This document shows, in pieces, positions 27,139-35,921 of a stretch of 64,000 nt of DNA (positions within the stretch are counted from its first letter, which is position 1; every line of letters begins with the position of its first letter). The position numbers were made by a program, and so were the translations under genes. This DNA is from Corynebacterium glaucum (lineage in GTDB: Bacteria; Actinomycetota; Actinomycetes; Mycobacteriales; Mycobacteriaceae): positions 2,232,001 through 2,296,000 of the forward strand of contig NZ_CP047358.1 in NCBI RefSeq assembly GCF_030408855.1, written 5' to 3'. The notes below the pieces were generated by a model. It worked only from the letters and a program-made list of their open reading frames with translations, did not search any database and was not told the DNA's origin.

Positions 27139-28799
27139 CGCAGGTCATCCTCTTCTGCGCGCTGGACCCAGTCGCGGAACGTCTCGCCGTCAACGCGCTG
27201 GTCCACGTAGTGCTGCACCACGCGCGTGACGTATTCCGTCAGCTCGGATGAAAGCACCTTGTGCCCGCGCAGCTTGCGGCCGAAGTTCGCACCCTCGCCG
27301 ATCGTGCCGCCGAGGTGCACCTGGAAACCCTCCACCTTCTCCCCGTCGGGTCCGGCCACCATCTGGCCCTTCAACCCGATGTCGGAGACGTGGTGGCGCG
27401 CGCAGGCATTCGGGCAGCCGTTCAGCGAGATCGAGATCGGCGAGTCCAAGTCGCCGAAGCGCTCCTCCAATTCGTCGGCAAGCTCAATCGCCCGCGACTT
27501 GGTGGTGACGTGCGCGAGCTTGCAGTATTCCAGCCCCGTGCACGAAATCAGGCCGCGGCGGAACTCGCTCGGCTCGCTGCTCAGGCCCAGCTGGTCAAGC
27601 TCGAGCTTGAGCTTATCGACGTCTGCGGGATCAACCCCCAACAGCAAGAGCTCCTTGAACGGGGTAAACCGCAGCTGCGAAACACCGAAGCGCTCAGCCA
27701 AGTCTGCAATCGCGATGAGCTGCTCACCGGACATGTGGCCGAGCGTGGGCTTCACGCCGATGTAGACGTTGCCGTCCTTTTGCTCGTGCACGCCAATGTG
27801 GTCACGGTCGACGAGGTTGTTCGGCGCGTGCGGCCCGTCCGGCAGCGCGTAGCCGAGGTAGTCCTCCTCGAGGATCTGGCGGAATTTTTCCACGCCCCAC
27901 TCGGCGACCAGGAACTTCAGGCGTGCGCGGTTGCGTAGGCGGCGGTAGCCGTAGTCGCGGAAGATGCGCACGACGTTCGCCCACACCTCCGGCACCTGCT
28001 CAAGGGTGACAAACGCACCGAGCGACTGCGCGAGCATCGGGTTGGTGGACAAGCCGCCGCCAACGTAGCACTCGAAGCCGGGCCCGAGCTCTGGGTGCTC
28101 GACGCCGATGAAGGCGAGGTCATTGATCTCGTGCACCACGTCCTGGCGCGCGTTGCCAGAAATCGCCGACTTGAACTTGCGCGGCAGGTTCTGGAACTCG
28201 GCGTCGGTGAAGATCTCCTGGATGCGCTCGATGGCCGGGGTCGCGTCAATGATTTCGTCCTTCGCGATACCGGCAACCGGGCTACCAAGCACCACGCGCG
28301 GCACGTCGCCGCAGGCGTCCCAGGTATTCAGGCCGTGAGTTTCGAGCTTGTCCCAGATCGCCGGCACGTCTTCCACTCGCACCCAGTGCAGCTGGATGTT
28401 CTGGCGGTCGGTGAGGTCCACCGTGGAGCGGGCGTAGTCCCGAGAAATCTCGCCGACGGCGCGAGCTTGGGCGGTGGTGCAGCGACCCCCGTCGAAGCGC
28501 ACGCGCATCATGAAGAACTTGTCCTCCAGCACCGAGTTGTCCTCGCCCGTGTACTCACCGCCGAGGTTCTGCTTGCGCTGGGTGTACAGGCCCAGCCACT
28601 TGAACCGCGGGTACAAGTCCTCGCGCGCGATGGAGTCGAACCCCTCCTTGGAGTAGGTGTCGATAACGCGTTGCTTCACGTCCCAAATCTCGGAGGCCTG
28701 CTTGAGCTCCTCGTCGTGGTTCAGGGGGGCGGTGCCGTCGACAAGCCATTGCCCCTCCGGCTTGCGGACACGCTCGCGCTTCACCGTTGGTGCACTCAC
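27135..28799 (-). CDS. cysI: Ferredoxin-type sulfite reductase
   Basis: 554 residues with the duplicated sirohaem [4Fe-4S] reductase fold. The cluster/sirohaem ligands are the paired motifs ISCTGLEYCKLA and LNGCPNACARHH near residues 420-465. It reduces sulfite to sulfide with six electrons, probably supplied through a ferredoxin and Fpr2. First gene of the operon, start MSAPTVKRERVRKPEGQW at 28799. The leader holds a McbR-like box 15-31 bases before the ATG, a position suited to repression. Confidence 0.96.
   Translation of the reverse strand: MSAPTVKRERVRKPEGQWLVDGTAPLNHDEELKQASEIWDVKQRVIDTYSKEGFDSIAREDLYPRFKWLGLYTQRKQNLGGEYTGEDNSVLEDKFFMMRVRFDGGRCTTAQARAVGEISRDYARSTVDLTDRQNIQLHWVRVEDVPAIWDKLETHGLNTWDACGDVPRVVLGSPVAGIAKDEIIDATPAIERIQEIFTDAEFQNLPRKFKSAISGNARQDVVHEINDLAFIGVEHPELGPGFECYVGGGLSTNPMLAQSLGAFVTLEQVPEVWANVVRIFRDYGYRRLRNRARLKFLVAEWGVEKFRQILEEDYLGYALPDGPHAPNNLVDRDHIGVHEQKDGNVYIGVKPTLGHMSGEQLIAIADLAERFGVSQLRFTPFKELLLLGVDPADVDKLKLELDQLGLSSEPSEFRRGLISCTGLEYCKLAHVTTKSRAIELADELEERFGDLDSPISISLNGCPNACARHHVSDIGLKGQMVAGPDGEKVEGFQVHLGGTIGEGANFGRKLRGHKVLSSELTEYVTRVVQHYVDQRVDGETFRDWVQRAEEDDLR
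27611..27621 (+). repeat. Dispersed 11-mer GCTTATCGACG, copy 7
   Basis: Exact copy, antisense in cysI. Confidence 0.85.
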
Positions 28800-28814
28800 G
28801 GGCAGCTCCTTTAC

Positions 28815-28830
28815 TAGACCGATCTGTCTT
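28815..28830. promoter_or_regulatory. McbR-like operator at cysI
   Basis: TAGAC-CGATCT-GTCTT, one mismatch from the C. glutamicum McbR consensus TAGAC-N6-GTCTA, just upstream of the cysI start. McbR is the S-adenosylhomocysteine-responsive repressor of sulfur genes. Confidence 0.75.
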
Positions 28831-29011
28831 ATGTCGCCATTGCCTGACGACGTTTACGGGAAGCTTGCCGTACCATGTTGTCTACCGCAACGTAGCTCCG
28901 TTGAAAACGCTACAGAGCTTGGGGTTTCAGCATGAATAGAATCCTCAAGTGCACAATCTCGGCGGCAAGTCAGGCACTGTAGGGGCTGGATAAAATTTTC
29001 CGACCGGTTTA

Positions 29012-29027
29012 CAGACCGCATTGTCTA
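29012..29027. promoter_or_regulatory. McbR-like operator at fpr2
   Basis: CAGAC-CGCATT-GTCTA, one mismatch from the McbR consensus, 53-69 bases upstream of the fpr2 ATG. Together with the box at 28815 it places both divergent units of the sulfur locus under one regulator. The rest of the 281-base gap (28800-29080) holds half-sites (for example GTCTA at 28880) and no gene that I can support. Confidence 0.75.
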
Positions 29028-29080
29028 TCGTCTATATTGTCCTGGAGAAAACGCCACAACGCGAAAGGAACGTGTGAACT

Positions 29081-30448
29081 ATGAGTCTGCGAGTCGCCGT
29101 GATCGGTGCCGGACCCGCCGGGATTTACGCCTCTGATCTGCTCATCCGCAACCAGGAGTTGGACATCCACGTGGATCTGTTCGAGCAGATGCCCGCGCCG
29201 TTCGGCCTGATCCGCTACGGCGTCGCGCCGGATCACCCGCGCATTAAGGGCATTGTGAAGAGCCTGCACAACGTGCTGGACAAGCCGAAGTTGCGCCTGA
29301 TCGGCAACGTCACCGTGGGCCGCGACATCACCGTGGAAGAGCTCCGCGAGTACTACGACGCCGTAGTCTTCTCCACCGGTGCTGTGCGCGACCGCGACCT
29401 GCTTATTCCAGGCGGCGACAAGTCCATCGGCGCTGGCGAATTCGTGGGCTTTTACGACGGCAACCCGCGCTTTGAGCGCAACTGGGATCTCTCCGCAAAG
29501 GAAGTCGCAGTGGTCGGCGTGGGCAACGTCGCGCTCGACATCTCGCGCGTGCTGGCAAAGACTGGCGACGAGCTCTTAGTCACCGAGATCCCGGACAACG
29601 TCTATGAGTCGCTCAAGGGCAACCAAGCACAAACGGTGCACATGTTCGGCCGCCGCGGCCCCGCACAAGCGAAGTTCACCCCGAAGGAACTGCGTGAACT
29701 CGACGAGTCCGAGACCATCCAGGTGCTCGTTGCCCCCGAGGACATCGACTACGACCAGCTCAGCGAAGAGGTGCGCCGGGCCGACAAGTCCGTCGACCTC
29801 GTCTGCCAGGTGCTGGAGCAGTACGCCATGCGCGAGCCGGACGATTCGCCGCACAAAATCTACATTCACTTCTTCGAGGCACCCGTAGAGGTGCTCACCG
29901 AGGGCGACGCAATTGTGGGCATCCGCACGGAACGCCAGGAACTTGACGGCGAAGGCGGCATCCGCGGCACCGGCAAGTTCACCGATTGGCCGGTGCAGCA
30001 GGTCTACCACGCGGTGGGCTACCGCTCCGAGCCGGTCGAGGGCGTGCCCTTCGACACCGAGCGCCACGTCATCCCGAACGACGGCGGCCACGTCCTCACA
30101 GACCCAGACGGCGAGATCGTCCCAGACCTCTACACCACCGGCTGGATCAAGCGTGGCCCGATCGGCCTGATCGGCAACACCAAGTCCGACGCCAAGGAAA
30201 CGACGGACATGCTGGTCAGCGATGCCCTTGCCGGCCGCCTCACCGCTCCGGCGCACGAGGATCCGGATGCGATTCTGGGGCTGCTGCAGTCGCGCGACAT
30301 CGAATACACCACCTGGGATGGCTGGTACCGCCTGGATGAGGCCGAGCGCGCCGCAGGTGCAGACTGCGGAACCAACGCCCGCGAGCGCAAGAAGATCGTC
30401 GAGTGGGAGGACATGCTCGCACACTCCACCCACAAGCGCGAGGGTTAG
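29081..30448 (+). CDS. fpr2: Ferredoxin/flavodoxin-NADP+ reductase (FprA type)
   Basis: 455 residues of the adrenodoxin-reductase-like family: FAD-binding RVAVIGAGPAGIYASDLL at the N-terminus, RYGVAPDHPRIK, the NADP-binding VVGVGNVALDISRVL near residue 150, and the C-terminal GWIKRGPIGLIGNTKSDA. It moves electrons from NADPH to a ferredoxin. The position divergent from cysI with a McbR box indicates that it powers sulfite reduction. GAAAGGAAC precedes the ATG at 29081. Confidence 0.95.
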   Translation: MSLRVAVIGAGPAGIYASDLLIRNQELDIHVDLFEQMPAPFGLIRYGVAPDHPRIKGIVKSLHNVLDKPKLRLIGNVTVGRDITVEELREYYDAVVFSTGAVRDRDLLIPGGDKSIGAGEFVGFYDGNPRFERNWDLSAKEVAVVGVGNVALDISRVLAKTGDELLVTEIPDNVYESLKGNQAQTVHMFGRRGPAQAKFTPKELRELDESETIQVLVAPEDIDYDQLSEEVRRADKSVDLVCQVLEQYAMREPDDSPHKIYIHFFEAPVEVLTEGDAIVGIRTERQELDGEGGIRGTGKFTDWPVQQVYHAVGYRSEPVEGVPFDTERHVIPNDGGHVLTDPDGEIVPDLYTTGWIKRGPIGLIGNTKSDAKETTDMLVSDALAGRLTAPAHEDPDAILGLLQSRDIEYTTWDGWYRLDEAERAAGADCGTNARERKKIVEWEDMLAHSTHKREG

Positions 30449-30464
30449 CGCTTCACGCGGTTGA

Positions 30465-30522
30465 TGTTAAGCTTTGCCTCTCTGGTCGACATCAGAGGGG
30501 CAAAATGCTTATCGTCTTAACA
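30465..30522. promoter_or_regulatory. Palindromic element at the fic start (TGTTAAG-N44-CTTAACA)
   Basis: TGTTAAG at 30465-30471 and CTTAACA at 30516-30522, the latter running into the fic ATG. Between them lies an 11-bp hairpin, TTGCCTCTCTG (30474-30484) with CAGAGGGGCAA (30493-30503). An element with the same ends and the same 58-bp length follows the gene at 31626-31683. Confidence 0.6.
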
Positions 30523-31625
30523 TGACGCGCATGTTCGACCCAGAGGCGCCTTTCAACCAACTGCCCCCATTGCCACCGAGCCAGGTACTCGAAACACCCA
30601 AGGTGCTTAAGGCGGTAATCGAGGCTCGAGTCGCCCTAGCTGCGCTGAACACAGCATGCCGGCTTATTCCAAACCCCGACATCATCACGAGCACGATACC
30701 TCTTAGAGAAGCACAAGCTTCAACGGAGATTGAAAACATTGTCACGACAAACGACGAACTTTTTCGTGCCGAGTACAACGTTAACCCCGCCCCCGACCCT
30801 GCGACTAAGGAAGCGCTTCGATATCGAGACGCTCTTCGACACGGCGTGAAGCTTCTTGGAAACCGCCCAGTGTCAGAAAAGGTCGCAATTGAGATCGCTT
30901 CAACACTTACCGGTAATCCCGCCACGGTGAGATCAACCCCCGGAACCTACATCGGCGATCCCGTGACCGGAACTCGTAGATACACACCGCCGGAGGGTCG
31001 AGATGTTATCGAGCGGCATCTCACCGAATGGGAAAGATTCATCTATTCGGATCACGGGTTGGATCCCCTCGTACTTATGGCGGCAACACACTATCAGTTC
31101 GAGGCAATCCACCCGTTCTACGACGGAAATGGCCGCACTGGAAGAATCCTCAATATCCTCCTCTTGCTGCAAGAAGACGTGCTCGATCTTCCTGTTCTTT
31201 ACCTTTCCGGCTACATCGTTCAGAACAAATCCAGCTACTACCGTCTGCTTCGAGCCGTCACAGCTGACAACGCCTGGGAAGATTGGATTCTTTTCATGGT
31301 TGATGCAGTGGCTTCATCGGCTCGCGCCACAGCAGACCTCATCGATGAACTCACGAGGGCGCAGGCAGAGACGAGGGATCACATTCGCGAGTTGGGCATC
31401 CAGCCTGCGGCAGAGCTTTCCGAACTTCTTTACATGCAGCCGTACGTGCGAATCGCTGACCTGCCAGCGAAAGACCTTGCTACGCGGCAGACCGCCTCGA
31501 TCTGGTTGAGTTCACTTGCGCAAGCCGGGATCCTTGAGGAACAAAAGGCCGGTCGCACGAAAATCTTCCTCAACACTGCAGCTTTGGAAATACTCACCGG
31601 CGCTGGCACCACAACCAGACCTTAA
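30522..31625 (+). CDS. Fic domain protein, class II (self-inhibited AMPylase-type)
   Basis: 367 residues from the ATG at 30522; an earlier in-frame start would fall in the palindromic leader. The active-site motif HPFYDGNGRTGR is at 197-208 and the N-terminal inhibitory motif STEIEN (S/T-xxx-E-G/N) at 67-72, which defines class II, where the Glu blocks productive ATP binding. The C-terminal 80 residues resemble a winged helix (LPAKDLATRQTASIWLSSLAQAGIL). Fic enzymes transfer AMP or other nucleotides to protein hydroxyls; the target is unknown. GC and codon use are visibly lower than in the neighbours, suggesting transfer. No separate antitoxin is present. Confidence 0.92.
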   Translation: MTRMFDPEAPFNQLPPLPPSQVLETPKVLKAVIEARVALAALNTACRLIPNPDIITSTIPLREAQASTEIENIVTTNDELFRAEYNVNPAPDPATKEALRYRDALRHGVKLLGNRPVSEKVAIEIASTLTGNPATVRSTPGTYIGDPVTGTRRYTPPEGRDVIERHLTEWERFIYSDHGLDPLVLMAATHYQFEAIHPFYDGNGRTGRILNILLLLQEDVLDLPVLYLSGYIVQNKSSYYRLLRAVTADNAWEDWILFMVDAVASSARATADLIDELTRAQAETRDHIRELGIQPAAELSELLYMQPYVRIADLPAKDLATRQTASIWLSSLAQAGILEEQKAGRTKIFLNTAALEILTGAGTTTRP

Positions 31626-31683
31626 TGTTAAGAGATCCGCCTACAATTAACGTCAATCTAGTCATGTGTTAAACCGCTTAACA
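31626..31683. repeat. Palindromic element after fic (TGTTAAG-N44-CTTAACA)
   Basis: TGTTAAG at 31626-31632 and CTTAACA at 31677-31683, the right end itself being a compact palindrome TGTTAAACCGCTTAACA (31667-31683). It has the same length and ends as the element at the fic start, with unrelated interior. The remaining 66 bases to the next gene show nothing else. Confidence 0.6.
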
Positions 31684-31749
31684 TTCCGGCCAGGAATGTC
31701 CGCAAACTCAGACGTGCGTTGTCGATGATGGCGGGTCTACGATTGCCCG

Positions 31750-33471
31750 GTGGATCTTCTCCGAATCATCGGCACATACGGCAAGCGCTACTCCGGCGCG
31801 ATTCTTGCCGTGATGGTGCTCCAGCTCGTCACCACCCTGGCTACGCTCTACCTACCGGACCTCAACGCAGACATTATTGATAACGGTGTCGCGCGCGCGG
31901 ATGTGCCCTACATTTGGAACGTGGGTCTGCGCATGCTCATTGTCGCGCTCATCCAGGTCGCAGCGGCGGTTGCTGCCGTATGGTTCGCCTCGCAAGCCGC
32001 GATGAAGACAGGCCGCGACGTGCGCGCAGACGTCTTCGACAACGTCACGGGCTTCAGTAAAGAGGACATGAGCCAATTCGGCACCCCGACGCTGATCACC
32101 CGCGGCACCAACGACGTGCAGCAGATCCAGATGACGATGCTGCTTGCCCTTAATTTCATGATCGCAGCGCCCATCATGGCGATCGGCGGCATCATCATGG
32201 CCCTGCGCCAGGACGCGGGCATGTCCTGGCTGGTGGTCCTCGCCGTGGTCGCACTCGCGATCGTGGTGAGCATCCTCGCAGGGGTGCTCATGCCCATGTT
32301 CCGCAAGATGCAGGAACGCCTCGACGCCATCAACGGCCTGCTCCGCGAACAGATCGCCGGTATCCGCGTCGTGCGCGCTTTTGGCCACGAAGCACACGAG
32401 ATGGACCGCTTCACCGACGCGAACACCGCGATTAGCAAACTCAGCCTCAACATCGGACGTCTCTTTGTCACGATGTTCCCGGTCATCATGCTCATCCTGA
32501 ACTTGGCCACGGCCGCAGTGCTGTGGTTTGGCGGCCACCGAGTGGATCAAGGCTTGGTTGAGGTCGGTGCGCTCACCGCGTTCATGCAGTACCTCATGCA
32601 AATCCTCATGGCGGTGATGATGGGCGTGTTCATGCTCATGATGCTGCCGCGCGCGATTGTGTGCGCTCGGCGCGTGGCCGAGGTACTTGACCATGAGGTT
32701 TCCGACCACGGGGTGAACAGCGCCACGGAGGCGTCGATAAGCAATAGCTCCGGCGAGGTCGAGTTCGACCGGGTGAGCTACACCTACCCTGGCGCCGAGC
32801 ACCCTGTGCTGAACAATGTGAGCTTTACTGCGAAGCCTGGCACGACCACCGCGATCATCGGTTCGACCGGCGCCGGCAAATCGACGCTGCTCGGGCTGAT
32901 TCCGCGGCTGTACACGGCGAGCGAGGGCGAGGTGCGCGTGTCCGGCACCGATGTCCGCGCGATTCCCCGTGCCGAGCTGGTGCGCTTAGTCAGCATGGTG
33001 CCGCAGAAACCCTGGCTGTACTCAGGCACGGTGGCGTCGAACCTGCGCATTGCCAACCCGGAGGCGAGCGACGAGGAGCTGTGGCAAGCACTGGGGATCG
33101 CGCAAGCCAGCTTCGTCGAAGACCTCGAGATGCCGATCGCTCAAGGCGGCACAAACGTCTCGGGCGGTCAGCGGCAGCGGTTGTGCATCGCTCGCATGCT
33201 CGTGGCTCGCCCAAGCATTTTGCTTTTCGACGACTCCTTCTCAGCGCTCGATGCAGTCACCGAGGCGAATTTGCAGGCAGCGCTGCGTGAGCACGCAGCG
33301 GGGATGACACAGATTGTGGTGGCGCAACGGGTGGCGTCGATACGCGATGCCGACCAGATCCTGGTGATGGAGGCCGGTGAGATTGTCGCGCGCGGCACGC
33401 ACGAAGAGCTGATGGCCTCGAGCGAGACCTACCGGGAGATTGAACGCAGCCAACAGGTGGTGGACGCATGA
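31750..33471 (+). CDS. ABC exporter half-transporter with degenerate ATPase site
   Basis: 573 residues from a GTG at 31750: six membrane helices (about 15-300), then an ATPase domain with Walker A GSTGAGKST and signature VSGGQRQR. After Walker B the catalytic Glu is Asp (ILLFDDSFSALD), and the switch His is Gln (VAQRVASI). These two substitutions mark the non-hydrolysing site of heterodimeric exporters such as TM287/288 and BmrCD. It overlaps the next gene by 4 bases (ATGA). Substrate unknown; drug or lipid export is typical. Confidence 0.92.
   Translation: MDLLRIIGTYGKRYSGAILAVMVLQLVTTLATLYLPDLNADIIDNGVARADVPYIWNVGLRMLIVALIQVAAAVAAVWFASQAAMKTGRDVRADVFDNVTGFSKEDMSQFGTPTLITRGTNDVQQIQMTMLLALNFMIAAPIMAIGGIIMALRQDAGMSWLVVLAVVALAIVVSILAGVLMPMFRKMQERLDAINGLLREQIAGIRVVRAFGHEAHEMDRFTDANTAISKLSLNIGRLFVTMFPVIMLILNLATAAVLWFGGHRVDQGLVEVGALTAFMQYLMQILMAVMMGVFMLMMLPRAIVCARRVAEVLDHEVSDHGVNSATEASISNSSGEVEFDRVSYTYPGAEHPVLNNVSFTAKPGTTTAIIGSTGAGKSTLLGLIPRLYTASEGEVRVSGTDVRAIPRAELVRLVSMVPQKPWLYSGTVASNLRIANPEASDEELWQALGIAQASFVEDLEMPIAQGGTNVSGGQRQRLCIARMLVARPSILLFDDSFSALDAVTEANLQAALREHAAGMTQIVVAQRVASIRDADQILVMEAGEIVARGTHEELMASSETYREIERSQQVVDA
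32732..32742 (-). repeat. Dispersed 11-mer GCTTATCGACG, copy 8
   Basis: Exact copy, antisense in the first ABC gene and in a reading frame (A-S-I-S) different from most other coding copies. Confidence 0.85.
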
Positions 33472-35435
33472 GTGCGCCGACGGGACAAAACGCTGAACTG
33501 ACCGATGAGCAGCTGGCCGAATACGAAGAGAAGATGGCCGGCGACAACTTCTCCCAAAACGCGCCGCGCAAGGCAAAGCACTTCTGGCCGTCCGCGAAGC
33601 GGCTTTTAGGTCTGCTGGCCCCCTACAAGGTGGCGCTGACATTCGTGTTCTTGATGAATGCCGGCTCGGTGATCCTGGGCGTGTACGCGCCGCGGGTGAT
33701 GGGCCATGCAATGGACGTGATCTTCTCCGGCGTGGTGTCGAAGCAGCTGCCCGAGGGAATGGACAAAACGCAAGCGGTAGAGGCGATGCGCGCCGCGGGC
33801 CAGGACCAGTTCGCGGACATGGCTGAGGCGATGACACTCACGCCTGGTTCCGGCATCGACTTCGGTCGCCTCGGCGAGCTGATCATTGTGGTGCTGACGC
33901 TCTTTTTCCTGGCCTCGCTGCTGATGTGGGCGCAGGGTGCGATCTTGAACCGGCTGGCTGTGCGCGCCGTGTTTGAGCTGCGTCAAAAGGTGGAAGCGAA
34001 GCTGCACCGGCTGCCGCTGAGCTATTTCGACACCCGACAGCGCGGCGACGTGATGAGCCGCACCACCAACGACGTGGACAACGTCCAGCAAGCATTGCAG
34101 CAATCCTTGTCCTCGCTGTTCAACGCTCTCCTAACCTTGGTGGGCATCATCGTGATGATGTTCTCCATCTCCTGGCAGCTTGCGCTGGTCGCGCTGTTGG
34201 CCATTCCTTTGACCGGCGTGGTGATGGCCCTTGTGGGCACCCGCTCCCAGAAGCAGTTTGTCACCCAGTGGAAGGCCACCGGCGATGTCAACGGGCACGT
34301 GGAGGAGGCGTTCTCCGGCCACGACGTGGCAATGATCTTCGGGCGCACCGAGGAGCTGCGCGAGGAGTTCGACCGGCGCAATAACGAGCTTGCTGGCGCC
34401 GCGCAGAAGGCGCAGTTCTTGGCCAACTCGATGCACCCGATCATGCAGTTCATCTCATATTTGAGCTACGTGGCCATCGCGGTGCTCGGCGGCGTGCGCG
34501 TGGCCAATGGGCATATGACGCTCGGCGACGCGACCGCGTTCATCCAGTACTCGCGTCAGTTCAACCAGCCGCTCGGTGAGATCGCGGGCATGATGCAGAT
34601 GCTGCAGTCCGGTGTGGCGTCCGCGGAGCGCGTCTTCGAGCTGCTCGACGCGGAGGAAGAATCGGAGGACGCGGCGGACGCGCACCTGGATGGCCGCACA
34701 CGCGGCCTTGTGGAGTTCCGCGATGTCGAGTTCTCTTATGACAAGAGCGAGCCGCTGATCCGCGACCTGAGCCTGCGCGTCGAGCCCGGCCAGACCGCGG
34801 CCATTGTCGGCCCCACCGGCGCGGGCAAGACTACGCTGGTGAACCTGATCATGCGCTTCTACGAGATCGACGCGGGCCAAATCACGCTCGACGGCGTGGA
34901 TATCCGCGACCTCTCACGCGCCGAGCTGCGCGAGCAGATCGGTATGGTGCTCCAGGACGCGGTGCTGTTCAAGGGCACGATCATGGACAACATCCGCTAC
35001 GGTCGCCTCGATGCCACCGACGAAGAGGTTATCGCGGCTGCCAAGGCGACCTATGTCGACCGTTTCGTGCGCGCGCTGCCCGACGGATACAACACCGAGG
35101 TGGATCAGGATGGCGGTTCCATTTCCCAGGGCGAGCGCCAGCTGATCACCATTGCGCGTGCCTTCCTCGCGCAGCCGGCGTTGCTCATTCTCGACGAAGC
35201 GACGTCCTCCGTCGACACCAGAACGGAAGTGTTGGTGCAGCAGGCGATGAACGCCCTGCGCGCCAACCGCACCTCCTTCGTCATTGCCCACCGCTTGTCG
35301 ACGATCCGGGACGCCGACTTGATCTTGGTCATGCGAGATGGGCAGATCGTGGAGCAGGGATCGCATGCGGAGCTCGTCGATAAGCAAGGCTTTTACTACG
35401 AGCTAAGCCAGTCGCAGTTCGCCGACGACGACTAG
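33468..35435 (+). CDS. ABC exporter half-transporter with canonical ATPase site
   Basis: 655 residues. An N-terminal cytoplasmic extension (about 1-45), six membrane helices with a long external loop between the first two (about 85-140), then the ATPase: Walker A GPTGAGKTT, signature ISQGERQL (LSGGQ variant), Walker B LLILDEATSSVD with the catalytic Glu, and IAHRLSTIRD with the switch His. It pairs with the preceding protein to form an asymmetric heterodimer, with this subunit supplying the intact Walker B/His. The 4-base overlap ensures balanced synthesis. Confidence 0.93.
   Translation: MSAPTGQNAELTDEQLAEYEEKMAGDNFSQNAPRKAKHFWPSAKRLLGLLAPYKVALTFVFLMNAGSVILGVYAPRVMGHAMDVIFSGVVSKQLPEGMDKTQAVEAMRAAGQDQFADMAEAMTLTPGSGIDFGRLGELIIVVLTLFFLASLLMWAQGAILNRLAVRAVFELRQKVEAKLHRLPLSYFDTRQRGDVMSRTTNDVDNVQQALQQSLSSLFNALLTLVGIIVMMFSISWQLALVALLAIPLTGVVMALVGTRSQKQFVTQWKATGDVNGHVEEAFSGHDVAMIFGRTEELREEFDRRNNELAGAAQKAQFLANSMHPIMQFISYLSYVAIAVLGGVRVANGHMTLGDATAFIQYSRQFNQPLGEIAGMMQMLQSGVASAERVFELLDAEEESEDAADAHLDGRTRGLVEFRDVEFSYDKSEPLIRDLSLRVEPGQTAAIVGPTGAGKTTLVNLIMRFYEIDAGQITLDGVDIRDLSRAELREQIGMVLQDAVLFKGTIMDNIRYGRLDATDEEVIAAAKATYVDRFVRALPDGYNTEVDQDGGSISQGERQLITIARAFLAQPALLILDEATSSVDTRTEVLVQQAMNALRANRTSFVIAHRLSTIRDADLILVMRDGQIVEQGSHAELVDKQGFYYELSQSQFADDD
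35375..35385 (-). repeat. Dispersed 11-mer GCTTATCGACG, copy 9
   Basis: Exact copy, antisense near the end of the second ABC gene, read as L-V-D-K-Q. A GTCGAC-type variant lies 80 bases upstream at 35293-35303. Confidence 0.85.
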
Positions 35436-35442
35436 CTGGGAG

Positions 35443-35745
35443 CTACGCTCCGCGGGCAGAAGAGATGAGTCTGCGCAGCTCCCTGACAGGGATGACGGCG
35501 TCATCGCTCATTGAGTCTGCAACACCCTGCTCGATGATCGCCCGCATCGCCGCCCCCGTGGAGCAATTCTCCTGCTCTGCTATCGCGCGGACCCGGTTGA
35601 GCACGTGGGTTGGAAGGCGAACCGTAAACGCGCTCATTGCCTCGGGCGTTACATGATCGCCAAAATCCACCTCCTCGGCGGAGTCAATGAGCTCGGCGAC
35701 ATCCGTGTTGTCGTAGTGATCCCTTAGTTCTTCGATCTTTGTCAT
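35443..35745 (-). CDS. Ribbon-helix-helix (CopG-like) protein, orphan antitoxin-like
   Basis: 100 residues from the ATG at 35745 (MTKIEELRDHYDNTD). The segment AFTVRLPTHVLNRVRAIAEQENCSTGAAMRAIIEQGVADS fits the beta-helix-helix of RHH DNA-binding proteins, with a charged N-terminal arm. Such proteins usually serve as antitoxins, but no toxin ORF adjoins it: the neighbours are the ABC exporter and an Na/Pi transporter. A longer in-frame start at 35877 would read through the operator-like repeat and is less likely. It is a candidate for a solitary regulator. Confidence 0.7.
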   Translation of the reverse strand: MTKIEELRDHYDNTDVAELIDSAEEVDFGDHVTPEAMSAFTVRLPTHVLNRVRAIAEQENCSTGAAMRAIIEQGVADSMSDDAVIPVRELRRLISSARGA

Positions 35746-35755
35746 TGTTTCCAAC

Positions 35756-35772
35756 GTGCACGTTTCGTACAC
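35756..35772. promoter_or_regulatory. Operator-like inverted repeat upstream of the RHH gene
   Basis: GTGCACG-TTT-CGTACAC, an imperfect inverted repeat 11 bases before the RHH start, well placed for autorepression. Confidence 0.45.
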
Positions 35773-35921
35773 GATCTTGAACCAGTTAGCAGCAGGGATT
35801 CTCATCTCGCTCTCAGTTTTCCCAAAATTCACCTCGGGGCCACCCGCCGACAACCCTGCCGCCGTACGGTCGGGCATGCACGTGTGTGTTCACGGCGTGA
35901 GACGACCAACCAAACGATTGG

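Noticed and set aside
28932..28982. 16-residue possible leader peptide (with one Cys) upstream of fpr2
   Set aside because: Weak ribosome-binding site, a single Cys codon and no alternative hairpins; cysteine-dependent attenuation is not supported.
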